Assembly (NCBI GenBank): GCA_902800045.1
Contig: CADCCZ010000001.1
Span: 1,097,346-1,161,345 of the forward strand
Direction: 5' to 3'
Source: an uncultured Bacteroidia bacterium
GTDB taxonomy: Bacteria > Bacteroidota > Bacteroidia > Bacteroidales > ML635J-15
DNA length: 64,000 nucleotides
Positions 51,796 through 61,146 of this stretch are shown in pieces. Made by a program: the position numbers and the translations under genes. Positions within the stretch are counted from its first letter, which is position 1. Each line of letters begins with the position of its first letter. The notes below the pieces were generated by a model. The model saw only the letters and a program-made list of their open reading frames with translations. It was not told where the DNA came from and did not search any database.

Positions 51796-53136
51796 ATGGA
51801 CAGCAATGCAAAAATATCACGTATAACCGTCACGGCGGTGTTGTCGATATGGATACTCATCGGCATTGCTAAATTCTGCATTGACGAAAATCACGAACCC
51901 ACACCATCCATATTTATCCGCGACTACAACGACATTATCTCGTCGCAGACTCTCAATGTGGCACTATCCGAAAACGCCACCGAATACTGCATATTCAATG
52001 CTACACCTCGTGGATTCCAACTCGAAACCCTCGAAGATTTCTGCAACGAACACAATTTGGAACTCAACATTATCCCTGTTCCAAACGAACTTTCGGCCAA
52101 AGCACTTCTTGCCTTAAACAAATGTGACATAATTGTCAGACATACATTCCTGCCCGACAGTTGCTCATCGTTGCCTCTTGTTAGGTCAAACATGGTAATA
52201 CTCTCACGTACAAAAGCAATCCCCGACACAATATTTGCAATTGGTGAACATAATTGCAATATCAATCACAACGATAAAACAATAACTTGCCTCAACAGCA
52301 TAACTCAGGAAAAAATTGCACGGAAAGTAGCAACAGGCGAAATAAATGCAGCCATCTGCGACTCAGCTTTAGCTCTTACATACCAAAAAGCTTATCCTAA
52401 CCTCAAAATCGACACTTCAATATGCATCGCACAAGACATTGTGTGGCAAACCCATAATCGGGCTAAAGTTTTTCGCGACAGCATAAACACTTGGCTCACA
52501 CGCGAAGCCCAAACTAAGAAATACAAACTTCGCCACGAAATTTACTACTCTTACATAAACGTAAATGTATCAAGCCAATACTATTCAGGAAACGGCAACA
52601 AAATAAGCGCATACGACGACCTTATCAGAAAGCATGCAAAAAAACTGCAATGGGACTGGCAATATGTTGCATCGCTGATTTACGAAGAATCGCACTTCTA
52701 CCCCAACATCAGTAATCCTTCGGGAGCATACGGGCTTATGCAGCTAATGCCTGCCGCATACCAGAAATTTGCCCACGACAGCGCCGACATCACAAACCCC
52801 GAAGTACAGATCATGGCAGGAATAAAGCACATCGACTACCTGAAGAAACGCACCCCCGAAGCAATTACCGATACTGCCGTAATAATAAGGTATGTACTTA
52901 TGGGCTACAATGCTGGACACGGACACTCCGAAGATGCATTCCATCTTGCCGAAAAATATTCGGAAAACGTAAATTCGTGGCACAACTTGGCAGAATACAT
53001 GAATCTGCTAAACGACAGGACCTACTATACCGACCACGTTGTAAAATGCGGCAAATACAAGGGAAGTCGCACCGTTGCTTTTACCAACAATGTGGTAAAC
53101 AGGTACAAACATTATAAAAATTTGATTAAGGAATAA
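51796..53136 (+). CDS. mltF: MltF-like lytic transglycosylase with periplasmic solute-binding domain
   Basis: 446 residues. An N-terminal membrane anchor (ITVTAVLSIWILIGIAKFCI) is followed by a solute-binding-like domain (about 50-240; LETLEDFCNEHNLELNIIPVPN and ICDSALALTYQKAYPNLKID) and an SLT domain (about 270-440): DWQYVASLIYEESHFYPN with the catalytic Glu, SGAYGLMQLMPAAYQKF, and YNAGHGHSEDAFHLAEKY. This order is that of MltF, which cleaves peptidoglycan and releases anhydromuropeptides at the inner face of the outer membrane or in the periplasm. Cotranscribed with the porin. Confidence 0.9.
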   Translation: MDSNAKISRITVTAVLSIWILIGIAKFCIDENHEPTPSIFIRDYNDIISSQTLNVALSENATEYCIFNATPRGFQLETLEDFCNEHNLELNIIPVPNELSAKALLALNKCDIIVRHTFLPDSCSSLPLVRSNMVILSRTKAIPDTIFAIGEHNCNINHNDKTITCLNSITQEKIARKVATGEINAAICDSALALTYQKAYPNLKIDTSICIAQDIVWQTHNRAKVFRDSINTWLTREAQTKKYKLRHEIYYSYINVNVSSQYYSGNGNKISAYDDLIRKHAKKLQWDWQYVASLIYEESHFYPNISNPSGAYGLMQLMPAAYQKFAHDSADITNPEVQIMAGIKHIDYLKKRTPEAITDTAVIIRYVLMGYNAGHGHSEDAFHLAEKYSENVNSWHNLAEYMNLLNDRTYYTDHVVKCGKYKGSRTVAFTNNVVNRYKHYKNLIKE

Positions 53137-53140
53137 AATA

Positions 53141-53767
53141 TCAATTCTCGAACGATAGTTTTCCTTCGTCCTCACCTTTGATTATTACCTTCATTCCCAG
53201 AAAAGCGTAATTCTGCTTCAACGAATCGATGTCGGCATCGCGCAGACGGATACATCCTTCGCTGAACCTGCCAGGAACAGAATTTTCGTTGTTGGTGCTA
53301 CCATGAATGCCAATGCCTGTAAAAGGTGACGACAAACGCATAAACCAATTTCCGTATGCCTTTATGCTACCACGTCCGTCGCCAAAATCGTGAGTCCACC
53401 ACGACGAATTTTCAATTTTCTCGATTCTGAAAGGCTTTTGTATCGATGCTTCTGGCGTACACATATCGCCACGTTTCTGCTTGTCGCCGAAATTCTTGCC
53501 CAAGCAGCAATCGAAACGTGCAACCATCACTGTATCTTTCTTAGTCGCCTCGTAAACAGTAAGCTTCATGTCCTTCTTCGACACCACTATGAAACATTTT
53601 TCACGCACTTTAGGTGTTCCTATACCAATTGTGTCCGTCACTGCCACAACAGACGTTTTTTCGTCTGTAGCGCCATTTTCACCACTTGTTTCTGACGTTC
53701 CTGCCGAGCACATCACGCACACAGCAGAAAACAAAAATATAATCGCAAATACAAAAGTCTTTTTCAT
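53141..53767 (-). CDS. L,D-transpeptidase (YkuD) lipoprotein
   Basis: 208 residues. A signal sequence with possible lipobox (FLFSAVCVMCSA) precedes a low-complexity linker and the YkuD domain: FIVVSKKDMKLTVYEATKKD, FDCCLGKNFGDKQKRGDMCTPEA, and the catalytic motif IGIHGSTNNENSVPGRFSEGCIRL with the conserved His and Cys. It makes 3-3 crosslinks or attaches proteins to peptidoglycan. Convergent with MltF (4-base gap) and overlapping the nuclease gene by 4 bases. Confidence 0.9.
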   Translation of the reverse strand: MKKTFVFAIIFLFSAVCVMCSAGTSETSGENGATDEKTSVVAVTDTIGIGTPKVREKCFIVVSKKDMKLTVYEATKKDTVMVARFDCCLGKNFGDKQKRGDMCTPEASIQKPFRIEKIENSSWWTHDFGDGRGSIKAYGNWFMRLSSPFTGIGIHGSTNNENSVPGRFSEGCIRLRDADIDSLKQNYAFLGMKVIIKGEDEGKLSFEN

Positions 53768-54573
53768 CCGAATATCTTATTTAACAACGCAGCAAGCCTA
53801 TATCCTGCCACCAAAAATTGTCGCTCTACAACTGGAGCATAATCATACATATACTTATACGAATAATTCTCTTCTGGCTTAGTATATTCATAAATGCCTA
53901 CAGTTATATGCCAAGTTTCTATAAGCCAGTCCTCTGGGGTTCCTGCCGACATTTCGTCAAATTCCTCCTGCGTACAACGGTCAAGGTTTTGCTGCCATTC
54001 GGTATACGACCAGGCATGCACACTCTCGACCAGCTTCGTATCCCACAAAGTATGAAGGTTTGTATTCTGACCGAACCATTTGATACGCACTCCATGTCCT
54101 CCCTTGTCCGACAAATGCCCGACATGCATAGGGCAATGCATATCACCAACAAAATGAATAAGCATACGCAAATAATCAATTTTAACGCTATCGGAAAGCT
54201 CATTCTGATAGTTTCCAAGCGAATCGATAATCATATTCAAGGCAGACACCACATCTCCTTTCGGATTACGTGGCATTGTCTGAGGTGTAAATCCCTCATC
54301 CACATTAAAATAATGCCAAGTATTTGTCCGATCATAACCATTAATCCAATAGGGAGAGTTCTGCACATTGTCAATCCACGACGAATAATATATCATCGAC
54401 TTACCACCAAGTATCTTATCAATATTTTCCTTAGCTTTTTCGGTAAGGTGATGCTCTGCTATGCATGCAATAACGTCGTGACCTTTCAGTCCCCATGCAA
54501 AAAGGTCGATGCTTGCGAATGTAAACGAGACAAATAATAATATGACTGCTAAACGTTTCATCAATGTATTCAT
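53764..54573 (-). CDS. S1/P1-family nuclease
   Basis: 269 residues (a start at 54561, MKRLAVILLF, is equally possible). After the signal peptide the mature chain begins with Trp (FA-WGLKGHDVIACIAEHHL), which is the zinc-binding N-terminus of S1/P1 nucleases. Further ligands are in YYSSWIDNVQNSPYW, TWHYFNVDEG, LIHFVGDMHCPMHVGH and LHTLWDTKLVE. It degrades single-stranded nucleic acids in the periplasm or outside the cell, useful for scavenging phosphate and nucleosides. It follows rnr by 9 bases and overlaps the L,D-transpeptidase gene. Confidence 0.92.
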   Translation of the reverse strand: MNTLMKRLAVILLFVSFTFASIDLFAWGLKGHDVIACIAEHHLTEKAKENIDKILGGKSMIYYSSWIDNVQNSPYWINGYDRTNTWHYFNVDEGFTPQTMPRNPKGDVVSALNMIIDSLGNYQNELSDSVKIDYLRMLIHFVGDMHCPMHVGHLSDKGGHGVRIKWFGQNTNLHTLWDTKLVESVHAWSYTEWQQNLDRCTQEEFDEMSAGTPEDWLIETWHITVGIYEYTKPEENYSYKYMYDYAPVVERQFLVAGYRLAALLNKIFG

Positions 54574-54582
54574 ATGCCAAAT

Positions 54583-56700
54583 TTATGCCAACTCCATATC
54601 AATCTGCTTCTTCTCGAGGTTTACATCCGAAATACGGACTTTAACCTCGTCGCCAAGCCTGTATATCTTGCCGGTTTCTATTCCCTGAAGGCAATATTCC
54701 TCGGCAAAGAACTCGTAGTTGTCGTCCATAAGCGTGCGCACATGAACAAGGCCTTCGCAAGCCGACTCCTTAAGTTCAACAAAGAAACCATATTCCTGAA
54801 CGCCAGAAATAACACCATCGAAAACATAGCCAATCTTGTCCTGTAAAAACTCAGCCTGCTTGTACTTTATGGAACTGCGCTCCGCCAAAACAGCCTGCTG
54901 CTCCTTGAATGAACAATGCTTGCACTTCAGCTCTAGGTCTTCGACATCAGGAGTTTGACTGCGCATGTAAGCATAGAGCAGACGATGAGTCATCACATCG
55001 GGATAACGGCGAATTGGCGAAGTAAAGTGCGTGTAAAAGTCGAATGCCAAACCATAATGACCTATGTTCTTGGTCGAATACACGGCCTTTGCCATTGCTC
55101 TGACGGCAAGGTTTTCAATTATGTTCTGCTCAGGCTTACCTTTCACATCGTTTACCAAGCCGTTCAGCGAATTCGAAAGAGCAATGCTGTTCGACATATC
55201 AATCGAATAACCGAACTGACTAATGAATGTCGAGAAATTCGACAGTTTGTCGTAGTTTGGTTCGGCGTGAACACGGTAAACGAAAGGTTTGTGCTTCTTG
55301 CCAATAAGTTCGGCGACATTGCGGTTCGCCAGAAGCATAAATTCCTCAATCAGATTGTTGGCTTCCTTCGATTCCTTGAAATAGACGCTCACTGGACGGG
55401 CATCTTCGTCAAGTACAAACTTAACTTCCTTATGCTCAAAGTTGAATGCGCCCTTCTGGAAACGAGCCGAACGTAAAATCTTTGCCAACTCATTGAGCTT
55501 CAATATTTCCTCAGCGAAATCGCCCTTGCCGGTCTCGATGATTTCCTGCGCTTCCTCGTATGCAAAACGACGGTCGGACGAAATTATGGTCTTCATCGGC
55601 TTGAAACTCAACACTTCAGCCTTGTCGTTCATCTCAAACACAGCCGAGAAACAGAACTTTTCCTCGTTGGGACGAAGCGAACAAAGGAAATTACACAACC
55701 TTTCGGGCAACATCGGTACAGTCCTATCAACAAGATAAACCGAAGTCGCACGGTTGAATGCCTCGTCGTCGAGCGGCGTATTTTCGCGCATATAGTGGGT
55801 GACATCGGCGATATGCACACCTATTCTATAATTACCGTTTTCTAGTTTTTCAAACGAAAGCGCATCGTCGAAGTCCTTTGCATCGGCTGGGTCGATTGTG
55901 AAAGTAGGTGCATTACGGAAATCCTCGCGAGTCTTGAGGTCGTAGTCGGTAATTTCAAACTTAATGCGGTTTGCCTCGCGCTCGATGTCTTCGGAGAATT
56001 TTGCAGGAAGTCCATACTCGGCAAGGATAGCGTGCATCTCGGTGTTGTTGTCGCCTGCTTCGCCAAGCACCTCAATAACCTTTCCCACAGGATTCTGACG
56101 ACCGTTGGGCCATTCCTCAATCTCGACAAGCACTTTCTGGTCTTCCTTGGCGCCCATAAGCCTGTCTGACGGAATAAGAATGTCGTACATGACCTTCTGA
56201 CTGTCGGGAATCATAAACGAATAGTGTCCAGCCGTGCGGATAGTCCCGACAAACTGAGTCCTTGCCCTGTGGATAACCTCCACGACCTCACCTTCGAGCC
56301 TGTTGCTCGACTTACGTGCATAAAGGCTAACCTTCACGGTATCACCATCGAAGGCCGAATTAAGGTTCTTGAACGAAACGAAAATGTCCTCCGACAATTC
56401 CTCGCTAGTGACAAAGGCGTTGCCAGTCTTTGTAATCTCAAGAGTACCAACAACCTTGCCCGACTTTGCTTTCAGCTTGAACTTTCCGCGCGAAGCCTCC
56501 TTGAGCGTTCCCGCCTTTGTAAGTTCGCACAGAATCTGGTTTATCAATGTCCGCGACGACGGTTCCGTATAGCCCAGCTTTGTGGAAATCTGCTTGTAGT
56601 TGAATTCCTTGTTGGGGTTTTCGTAGAACACGCCCATTATGCCGCTAGTCAAGGTTTTCTTGTCGCGACCCAAATTATCATCGTTACTTCTTCGAGGCAT
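54583..56700 (-). CDS. rnr: Ribonuclease R
   Basis: 705 residues. N-terminal helix-turn-helix and cold-shock-like domains, then the RNB domain with TIDPADAKDFDDALSFEKLENGNYRIGVHIADVTHYM (the Asp cluster), LPERLCNFLCSLRPNEEKFCFSAVFEM and HYGLAFDFYTHFTSPIRRYPDVMTHRLL, and an S1 domain at the end (VFDGVISGVQEYGFFVELKES). It is a processive 3'-5' exoribonuclease that degrades structured RNA in the cytoplasm. It lies 18 bases after ruvB in the same operon. Confidence 0.95.
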   Translation of the reverse strand: MPRRSNDDNLGRDKKTLTSGIMGVFYENPNKEFNYKQISTKLGYTEPSSRTLINQILCELTKAGTLKEASRGKFKLKAKSGKVVGTLEITKTGNAFVTSEELSEDIFVSFKNLNSAFDGDTVKVSLYARKSSNRLEGEVVEVIHRARTQFVGTIRTAGHYSFMIPDSQKVMYDILIPSDRLMGAKEDQKVLVEIEEWPNGRQNPVGKVIEVLGEAGDNNTEMHAILAEYGLPAKFSEDIEREANRIKFEITDYDLKTREDFRNAPTFTIDPADAKDFDDALSFEKLENGNYRIGVHIADVTHYMRENTPLDDEAFNRATSVYLVDRTVPMLPERLCNFLCSLRPNEEKFCFSAVFEMNDKAEVLSFKPMKTIISSDRRFAYEEAQEIIETGKGDFAEEILKLNELAKILRSARFQKGAFNFEHKEVKFVLDEDARPVSVYFKESKEANNLIEEFMLLANRNVAELIGKKHKPFVYRVHAEPNYDKLSNFSTFISQFGYSIDMSNSIALSNSLNGLVNDVKGKPEQNIIENLAVRAMAKAVYSTKNIGHYGLAFDFYTHFTSPIRRYPDVMTHRLLYAYMRSQTPDVEDLELKCKHCSFKEQQAVLAERSSIKYKQAEFLQDKIGYVFDGVISGVQEYGFFVELKESACEGLVHVRTLMDDNYEFFAEEYCLQGIETGKIYRLGDEVKVRISDVNLEKKQIDMELA

Positions 56701-56718
56701 AAATTTCTATTTTACAAT

Positions 56719-57741
56719 TTAAAACAATGTATCCTGCGTTCCTGGCATAAACTTGTTTAGGTGCCTGTAGGCCTTTTCGGTGGCTTCGCGGCCACGTGGG
56801 GTACGCTTTATGAAGCCTTCCATTATCAGGAACGGTTCATAGACTTCCTCCAAGGTGCCTTCGTCCTCGCCGACAGCAGTTGCAATGGTCTTCAAGCCGA
56901 CAGGACCGCCACCGAACTTCTCGATGATAGTAAGCAAAATCTTGTTGTCCTGCTCGTCGAGACCGTACTGGTCGATGTTGAGTGCCGACAGCGAATGCTT
57001 TGCAATGGCAAGGTCGATGCTTCCGTTGCCAATCACCTGTGCAAAGTCGCGGACACGGCGCAACAAGGCGTTTGCAATACGTGGCGTACCACGGCTGCGG
57101 CGCGAAATCTCAAATGTTGCATCTTCTGTAATTTGCACGTTAAGCAATGAAGCCGAACGCTTTACAATTTTACATAGGACATCGGCGGTATAGTACTGCA
57201 AGTGGCAGTTGATACCAAAACGCGCACGCAGAGGACTTGTCAGCAAGCCCGAACGGGTTGTCGCACCGATAAGTGTAAACGGTTCGAGCGGAATCTGTAC
57301 CGAACGTGCCGCAGGACCTTTGTCGATAAGTATGTCGATGCGGAAATCCTCCATTGCCGAGTACAAGTATTCCTCGACAAGCGGATTTAAGCGGTGAATT
57401 TCGTCAATGAAAAGCACATCGTTCTTTTCGAGACTTGTAAGAAGTCCAGCAAGGTCGCCTGGCTTGTCGAGCACTGGCCCCGATGTGGTTTTGAAACCGA
57501 CGCCAAGTTCGTTTGCAATAATGTTTGCAAGCGTAGTTTTGCCCAAACCTGGAGGTCCGTGCAGCAAAACGTGGTCGAGAGCCTCCTCGCGCATCTTGGC
57601 AGCCTTCACAAAGACCTGAAGGTTCTCAACGATATTTGATTGCCCGTTGAAGTCGTCAAATTCGAGCGGTCGCAGAGCTTTTTCAAACTCTTTTTCCGCA
57701 GGAGTCAAGGTTTCCTCTTCGGGACGCACATAGTTGTTCAT
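56719..57741 (-). CDS. ruvB: Holliday junction branch-migration ATPase RuvB
   Basis: 340 residues, the usual length. [56 protein letters not shown] with Walker [25 protein letters not shown] with Walker [32 protein letters not shown] with the sensor and arginine finger, and a C-terminal winged helix with [24 protein letters not shown]. It drives branch migration with RuvA. It is first in the operon ruvB-rnr-nuclease-L,D-transpeptidase and has an exact -7 box. Confidence 0.97.
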   Translation of the reverse strand: MNNYVRPEEETLTPAEKEFEKALRPLEFDDFNGQSNIVENLQVFVKAAKMREEALDHVLLHGPPGLGKTTLANIIANELGVGFKTTSGPVLDKPGDLAGLLTSLEKNDVLFIDEIHRLNPLVEEYLYSAMEDFRIDILIDKGPAARSVQIPLEPFTLIGATTRSGLLTSPLRARFGINCHLQYYTADVLCKIVKRSASLLNVQITEDATFEISRRSRGTPRIANALLRRVRDFAQVIGNGSIDLAIAKHSLSALNIDQYGLDEQDNKILLTIIEKFGGGPVGLKTIATAVGEDEGTLEEVYEPFLIMEGFIKRTPRGREATEKAYRHLNKFMPGTQDTLF

Positions 57742-57757
57742 AGTACTAAATTTGTTG

Positions 57758-57765
57758 CAAAGTTA
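57758..57765 (-). promoter_or_regulatory. Candidate -7 box for the ruvB operon
   Basis: The minus strand reads TAACTTTG, an exact TAnnTTTG match, 17 bases ahead of the ruvB start. Confidence 0.5.
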
Positions 57766-57939
57766 CACAAAATAAATGATTGTTTTCACGATGGTGACTG
57801 ATACATATAGACATTTTATCAACAATAGACACCACACGAATTTATTTTTATTCTTGCCTTTAAAATGAATCGCAACCTTTTTTCAAAAAAAATATTAAAA
57901 TTTGAAAAAAAAATCCCATATTCGCGACCGATTTTCGAG

Positions 57940-59724
57940 ATGAAGATAAATTTTAAGGAACGGTACCGTAAATTCATGTTCTGGCGTGTGCGAAACATGT
58001 CGGACAGAACCTTTATGACCATACTCGCCTTCATCGTCGGTATAGCCGTAGGACTGGCAGCCGTCGTCATGAAAAACTCGGTTCACCTTGTCCGCGAACT
58101 AGTTATCACAATCATCGACACTACGCACATTCCTTACCTATTCTTCATATTTCCGGCAATCGGAATTCTGCTAACCCTAATCTTCGTAAAGGTTTTCATC
58201 AAGAAGAAACTCGGGCACGGCATTCCGATGGTATTGTATAATATGTCGCAGAACGAAGGGCGCATACCGAAGCACAACATGTTTTCGCGTATCATAGGCA
58301 GTTCGCTTACTGTCGGTTTTGGCGGGTCGGTCGGACTGGAAGGCCCGATTGTTGCCACAGGAGCTGCCATTGGAAGCAACATGGGACAGCTTTTCCACCT
58401 GAAATACAAGCAAGTAATAATGCTGATTGCCTGTGCATCGGCTGGCGCAATAGCTTCGATATTCAAGGCTCCGATTGCTGGTATCATTTTCTCGATGGAA
58501 GTGATGATGCTCGACCTTTCAACAGCATCCCTACTTCCGCTTCTTGCCGCATCTATTTCTGCAACACTGACATCCTACCTTTTCCTAGGACAAAATGTTG
58601 TGTACCCAATAGAACATACCGACCCGTTTATGCTCCGCGACACAGGCTTCCTAGTTGTGTTCGGCATCTTGTGCGGACTGCTATCTCTTTATTTCTCAAA
58701 ACTTTACCTTGCACAAACCGAATGGTTCAAAAAGATAAAGAACGACTGGGTAAAATTCGCCATCGGTTCTGTTGCGCTCGGTTTGCTTGTGTTCCTATTC
58801 CCGACTCTGTACGGTGAAGGTTTCGAAACAATAAACGCCGCGTTAAGAGGCGATTTCGGTGTAATATACGCCAATACATTCTACTCGTCAACAAGCTTTG
58901 CACACTCGTTCTGGGGCATAGCCATAATACTATTGCTCATTTTGCTACTGAAAGCATTTGCAACAGGCTGTACCTTCGGGGCTGGCGGTGCTGGCGGAAT
59001 TTTTGCTCCGTCGTTGTTCCTCGGCGCAATACTCGGCTTGCTTTACGCACACATCTGCAAATCGTTAGGATTTGACATCTCGGTCGGCAACTACGCGCTA
59101 ATCGGCATGGCTGGACTTATCGGCGGAATTATGCACGCACCTTTCACCGCAATATTCCTAATCGCGGAACTGACAGGAGGATACTCGCTTTTTGTACCGC
59201 TGATGATTGTTTCTACAATTTCGTACTTTGTAACACGCGCGGCAATGCCCAATTCGGTTTACACCATCCTGCTCGCAAAACGAGGAGAACTCCTCACCCA
59301 CAATGCCGACCGCAATATGCTTGCAATGATGAAGTTGGAACAGTACATCGAACGCAATTTCCTCACCATTCACGAAGACGCAACCCTCGGTGACCTTACC
59401 AAAGTCATCTCCCACTCTACCAGAACAATATATGTTGTTGTCGACTCCGAAAACAATTTCAAGGGCTTGGTTTGGCTCGACCAGATTAAGCACCTGATTT
59501 TCAAGACAGAACTATACGAAACCACCAAGGTTAAAGACTTGATGTTCTACCCCACTACCACCATCGAATACGGCATGAGTGTACAGGAAGCCGCCGAACT
59601 TTTCGAGAACTCCAACAACTACAATATCGTCGTTATTGACAAGGGCAAATACGTCGGATTCGTCTCACGAGCAACCATCTTCTCGAACTACAGGAAGATG
59701 ATAAAGGAATTCGCAAACGACTAA
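57940..59724 (+). CDS. ClC-family chloride channel/antiporter with CBS pair
   Basis: 594 residues from the ATG at 57940; the stretch from 57865 contains a promoter-like region (AAAATTTG) and is poorly conserved in character. The ClC core has 10-12 hydrophobic segments with GHGIPMVLYNM (in place of GSGIP), GFGGSVGLEGPIVATGAAIGSN with the gating Glu, and GAGGAGGIFAPSLFLG (GxFxP). The C-terminal 130 residues are two CBS repeats (FLTIHEDATLGDLTKVISHS and VKDLMFYPTTTIEYGMSVQEAAELF). It moves Cl- (perhaps in exchange for H+) across the inner membrane and is probably regulated by nucleotides through the CBS pair. Confidence 0.92.
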   Translation: MKINFKERYRKFMFWRVRNMSDRTFMTILAFIVGIAVGLAAVVMKNSVHLVRELVITIIDTTHIPYLFFIFPAIGILLTLIFVKVFIKKKLGHGIPMVLYNMSQNEGRIPKHNMFSRIIGSSLTVGFGGSVGLEGPIVATGAAIGSNMGQLFHLKYKQVIMLIACASAGAIASIFKAPIAGIIFSMEVMMLDLSTASLLPLLAASISATLTSYLFLGQNVVYPIEHTDPFMLRDTGFLVVFGILCGLLSLYFSKLYLAQTEWFKKIKNDWVKFAIGSVALGLLVFLFPTLYGEGFETINAALRGDFGVIYANTFYSSTSFAHSFWGIAIILLLILLLKAFATGCTFGAGGAGGIFAPSLFLGAILGLLYAHICKSLGFDISVGNYALIGMAGLIGGIMHAPFTAIFLIAELTGGYSLFVPLMIVSTISYFVTRAAMPNSVYTILLAKRGELLTHNADRNMLAMMKLEQYIERNFLTIHEDATLGDLTKVISHSTRTIYVVVDSENNFKGLVWLDQIKHLIFKTELYETTKVKDLMFYPTTTIEYGMSVQEAAELFENSNNYNIVVIDKGKYVGFVSRATIFSNYRKMIKEFAND

Positions 59725-59732
59725 TAAGGCGA

Positions 59733-59882
59733 ACAGGCTAACAGAAGCGCAGTCTTACAGCCAAACAAATAAAAAAGATCAGACAACAAGACTGTTAGTC
59801 TGTCAGACCGCAAGACCGTTAGCCTGTTAGACTGCAAGACCGTTAGACTGTGAGCCTGTGAGCCAGCAAGCCCATCAGCCCA
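59733..59882. repeat. 8-bp satellite
   Basis: From 59781 to 59882 about twelve units of 8 bp follow each other: AGACAACA, AGACTGTT, AGTCTGTC, AGACCGCA, AGACCGTT, AGCCTGTT, AGACTGCA, AGACCGTT, AGACTGTG, AGCCTGTG, AGCCAGCA, AGCCCATC. The same period continues less exactly back to AGGCGAAC at about 59734. The element fills most of the 253-base gap; the final part, 59883-59977, shows nothing special. Confidence 0.75.
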
Positions 59883-59977
59883 TTTACTTCAAACATCGCT
59901 CTGTTGACAAAAGTTTTGTAATAGTGTTTTTTCTCATTTATTTATAGGTACATTTGCAAAAATAAAATTTACAGAAA

Positions 59978-61084
59978 ATGAGACATTTAGATTTTGATAC
60001 ATTGCACCTTTTCAGTGTAGAATCGCTGAAGAAAGCTGGTGTTCCCGAAAACGATGCGGAAGTTATAGCTGACGTACTTCTTGAAGCCGACAAGCTAGGA
60101 ATCGACTCGCACGGAATCAACCGACTGAAACCTATATACTTGGACAGAATCAAGGCTGGAATCGTAAACCCGGTTACCAAAGTTGACATTCTGCGCGAAA
60201 GTCCAACTACCGCTCTACTCGACGCCAACAACGGCATGGGACATGTCGTTTCGAAGCAAGCTATGCAGATGGCTATCGACAAGGCAAAGAAATTCGGCAT
60301 GGGTATGGTGGCCGTACGCAACAGTTCGCACTACGGAATTGCTGGCTACTACGGACTTATGGCCGCTCGCGAAGGCATGATCGGTCTTACTGGCACAAAC
60401 GCCCGTCCATCGATTGCACCGACATTCGGTGTTGAAAACATGCTTGGCACCAACCCGCTCACATTCGTAATCCCCACCGACGAAGAATTCCCGTTCTTCC
60501 TCGACTGCGCTACATCGGTAAGCCAGCGCGGAAAGTTCGAATACTACGCCAAAGTCGGCAAAGACCTGCCCAAAGGCTGGTGCATCGACCGCGAAGGCAA
60601 CTCCAAGACCAATTCCGTTGAAGTACTCGACGACCTTGTAAAAGGCAAGGCTGCACTTGCTCCGCTCGGTGGAATCGGCGAAGAAACAGCAGGTTACAAG
60701 GGTTACGGCTACGCAACTGTCGTTGAAATCCTGTCGTCGGCATTGCAGTGTGGCGGTTACATGAAGGCTCTTACTGGTCTCGACGAAAACGGCAACAAGA
60801 AACCTTACCGTCTCGGACATTTCTTCATTGCAATAAATGTAGAAACCTTCCAGGATCTCGATGTTTTCAAGAAAAATGCAGGCAATCTGCTCCGCGACCT
60901 CCGCAACTCACAGAAAATGCCAGGACACGACCGCATTTACACCGCCGGCGAAAAGGAATACGAAAACTTCCTCAATCGTCGTGTAAACGGCGTTCCGATT
61001 CCCGATTCACTTTGGGAAGAAATGATTGGCGTGACCAAGGATTACAAACTCGACAAGTTCTACAGACTGTTCGGGTTGGAATAA
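59978..61084 (+). CDS. Ldh2-family malate/L-lactate dehydrogenase-like oxidoreductase
   Basis: 368 residues. Family features are LLEADKLGIDSHGINRL, ALLDANNGMGHVVSKQAMQMAIDKAKKFGMGMVAVRNSSHYGIAGYYGLMA, GTNPLTFVIPTDEEFPFFLDCATS and APLGGIGEETAGYKGYGYATVVEILSSAL. Ldh2-family enzymes use NAD(P) to interconvert 2-hydroxy and 2-keto acids (malate, L-lactate, ureidoglycolate, sulfolactate). The natural substrate cannot be fixed from sequence. It stands alone, with a clear terminator. Confidence 0.9.
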   Translation: MRHLDFDTLHLFSVESLKKAGVPENDAEVIADVLLEADKLGIDSHGINRLKPIYLDRIKAGIVNPVTKVDILRESPTTALLDANNGMGHVVSKQAMQMAIDKAKKFGMGMVAVRNSSHYGIAGYYGLMAAREGMIGLTGTNARPSIAPTFGVENMLGTNPLTFVIPTDEEFPFFLDCATSVSQRGKFEYYAKVGKDLPKGWCIDREGNSKTNSVEVLDDLVKGKAALAPLGGIGEETAGYKGYGYATVVEILSSALQCGGYMKALTGLDENGNKKPYRLGHFFIAINVETFQDLDVFKKNAGNLLRDLRNSQKMPGHDRIYTAGEKEYENFLNRRVNGVPIPDSLWEEMIGVTKDYKLDKFYRLFGLE

Positions 61085-61110
61085 AACGAACTCTTAAAGC
61101 TCAAACAATC

Positions 61111-61139
61111 AAAAAAAGCACCGATTTGGTGCTTTTTTA
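61111..61139. terminator. Bidirectional intrinsic terminator
   Basis: GCACC (61118-61122) and GGTGC (61128-61132), lengthened by an A-run and a T-run that can pair, enclose GATTT. It serves the dehydrogenase on the plus strand and the ATPase on the minus strand. Confidence 0.85.
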
Positions 61140-61146
61140 TTGTAAA

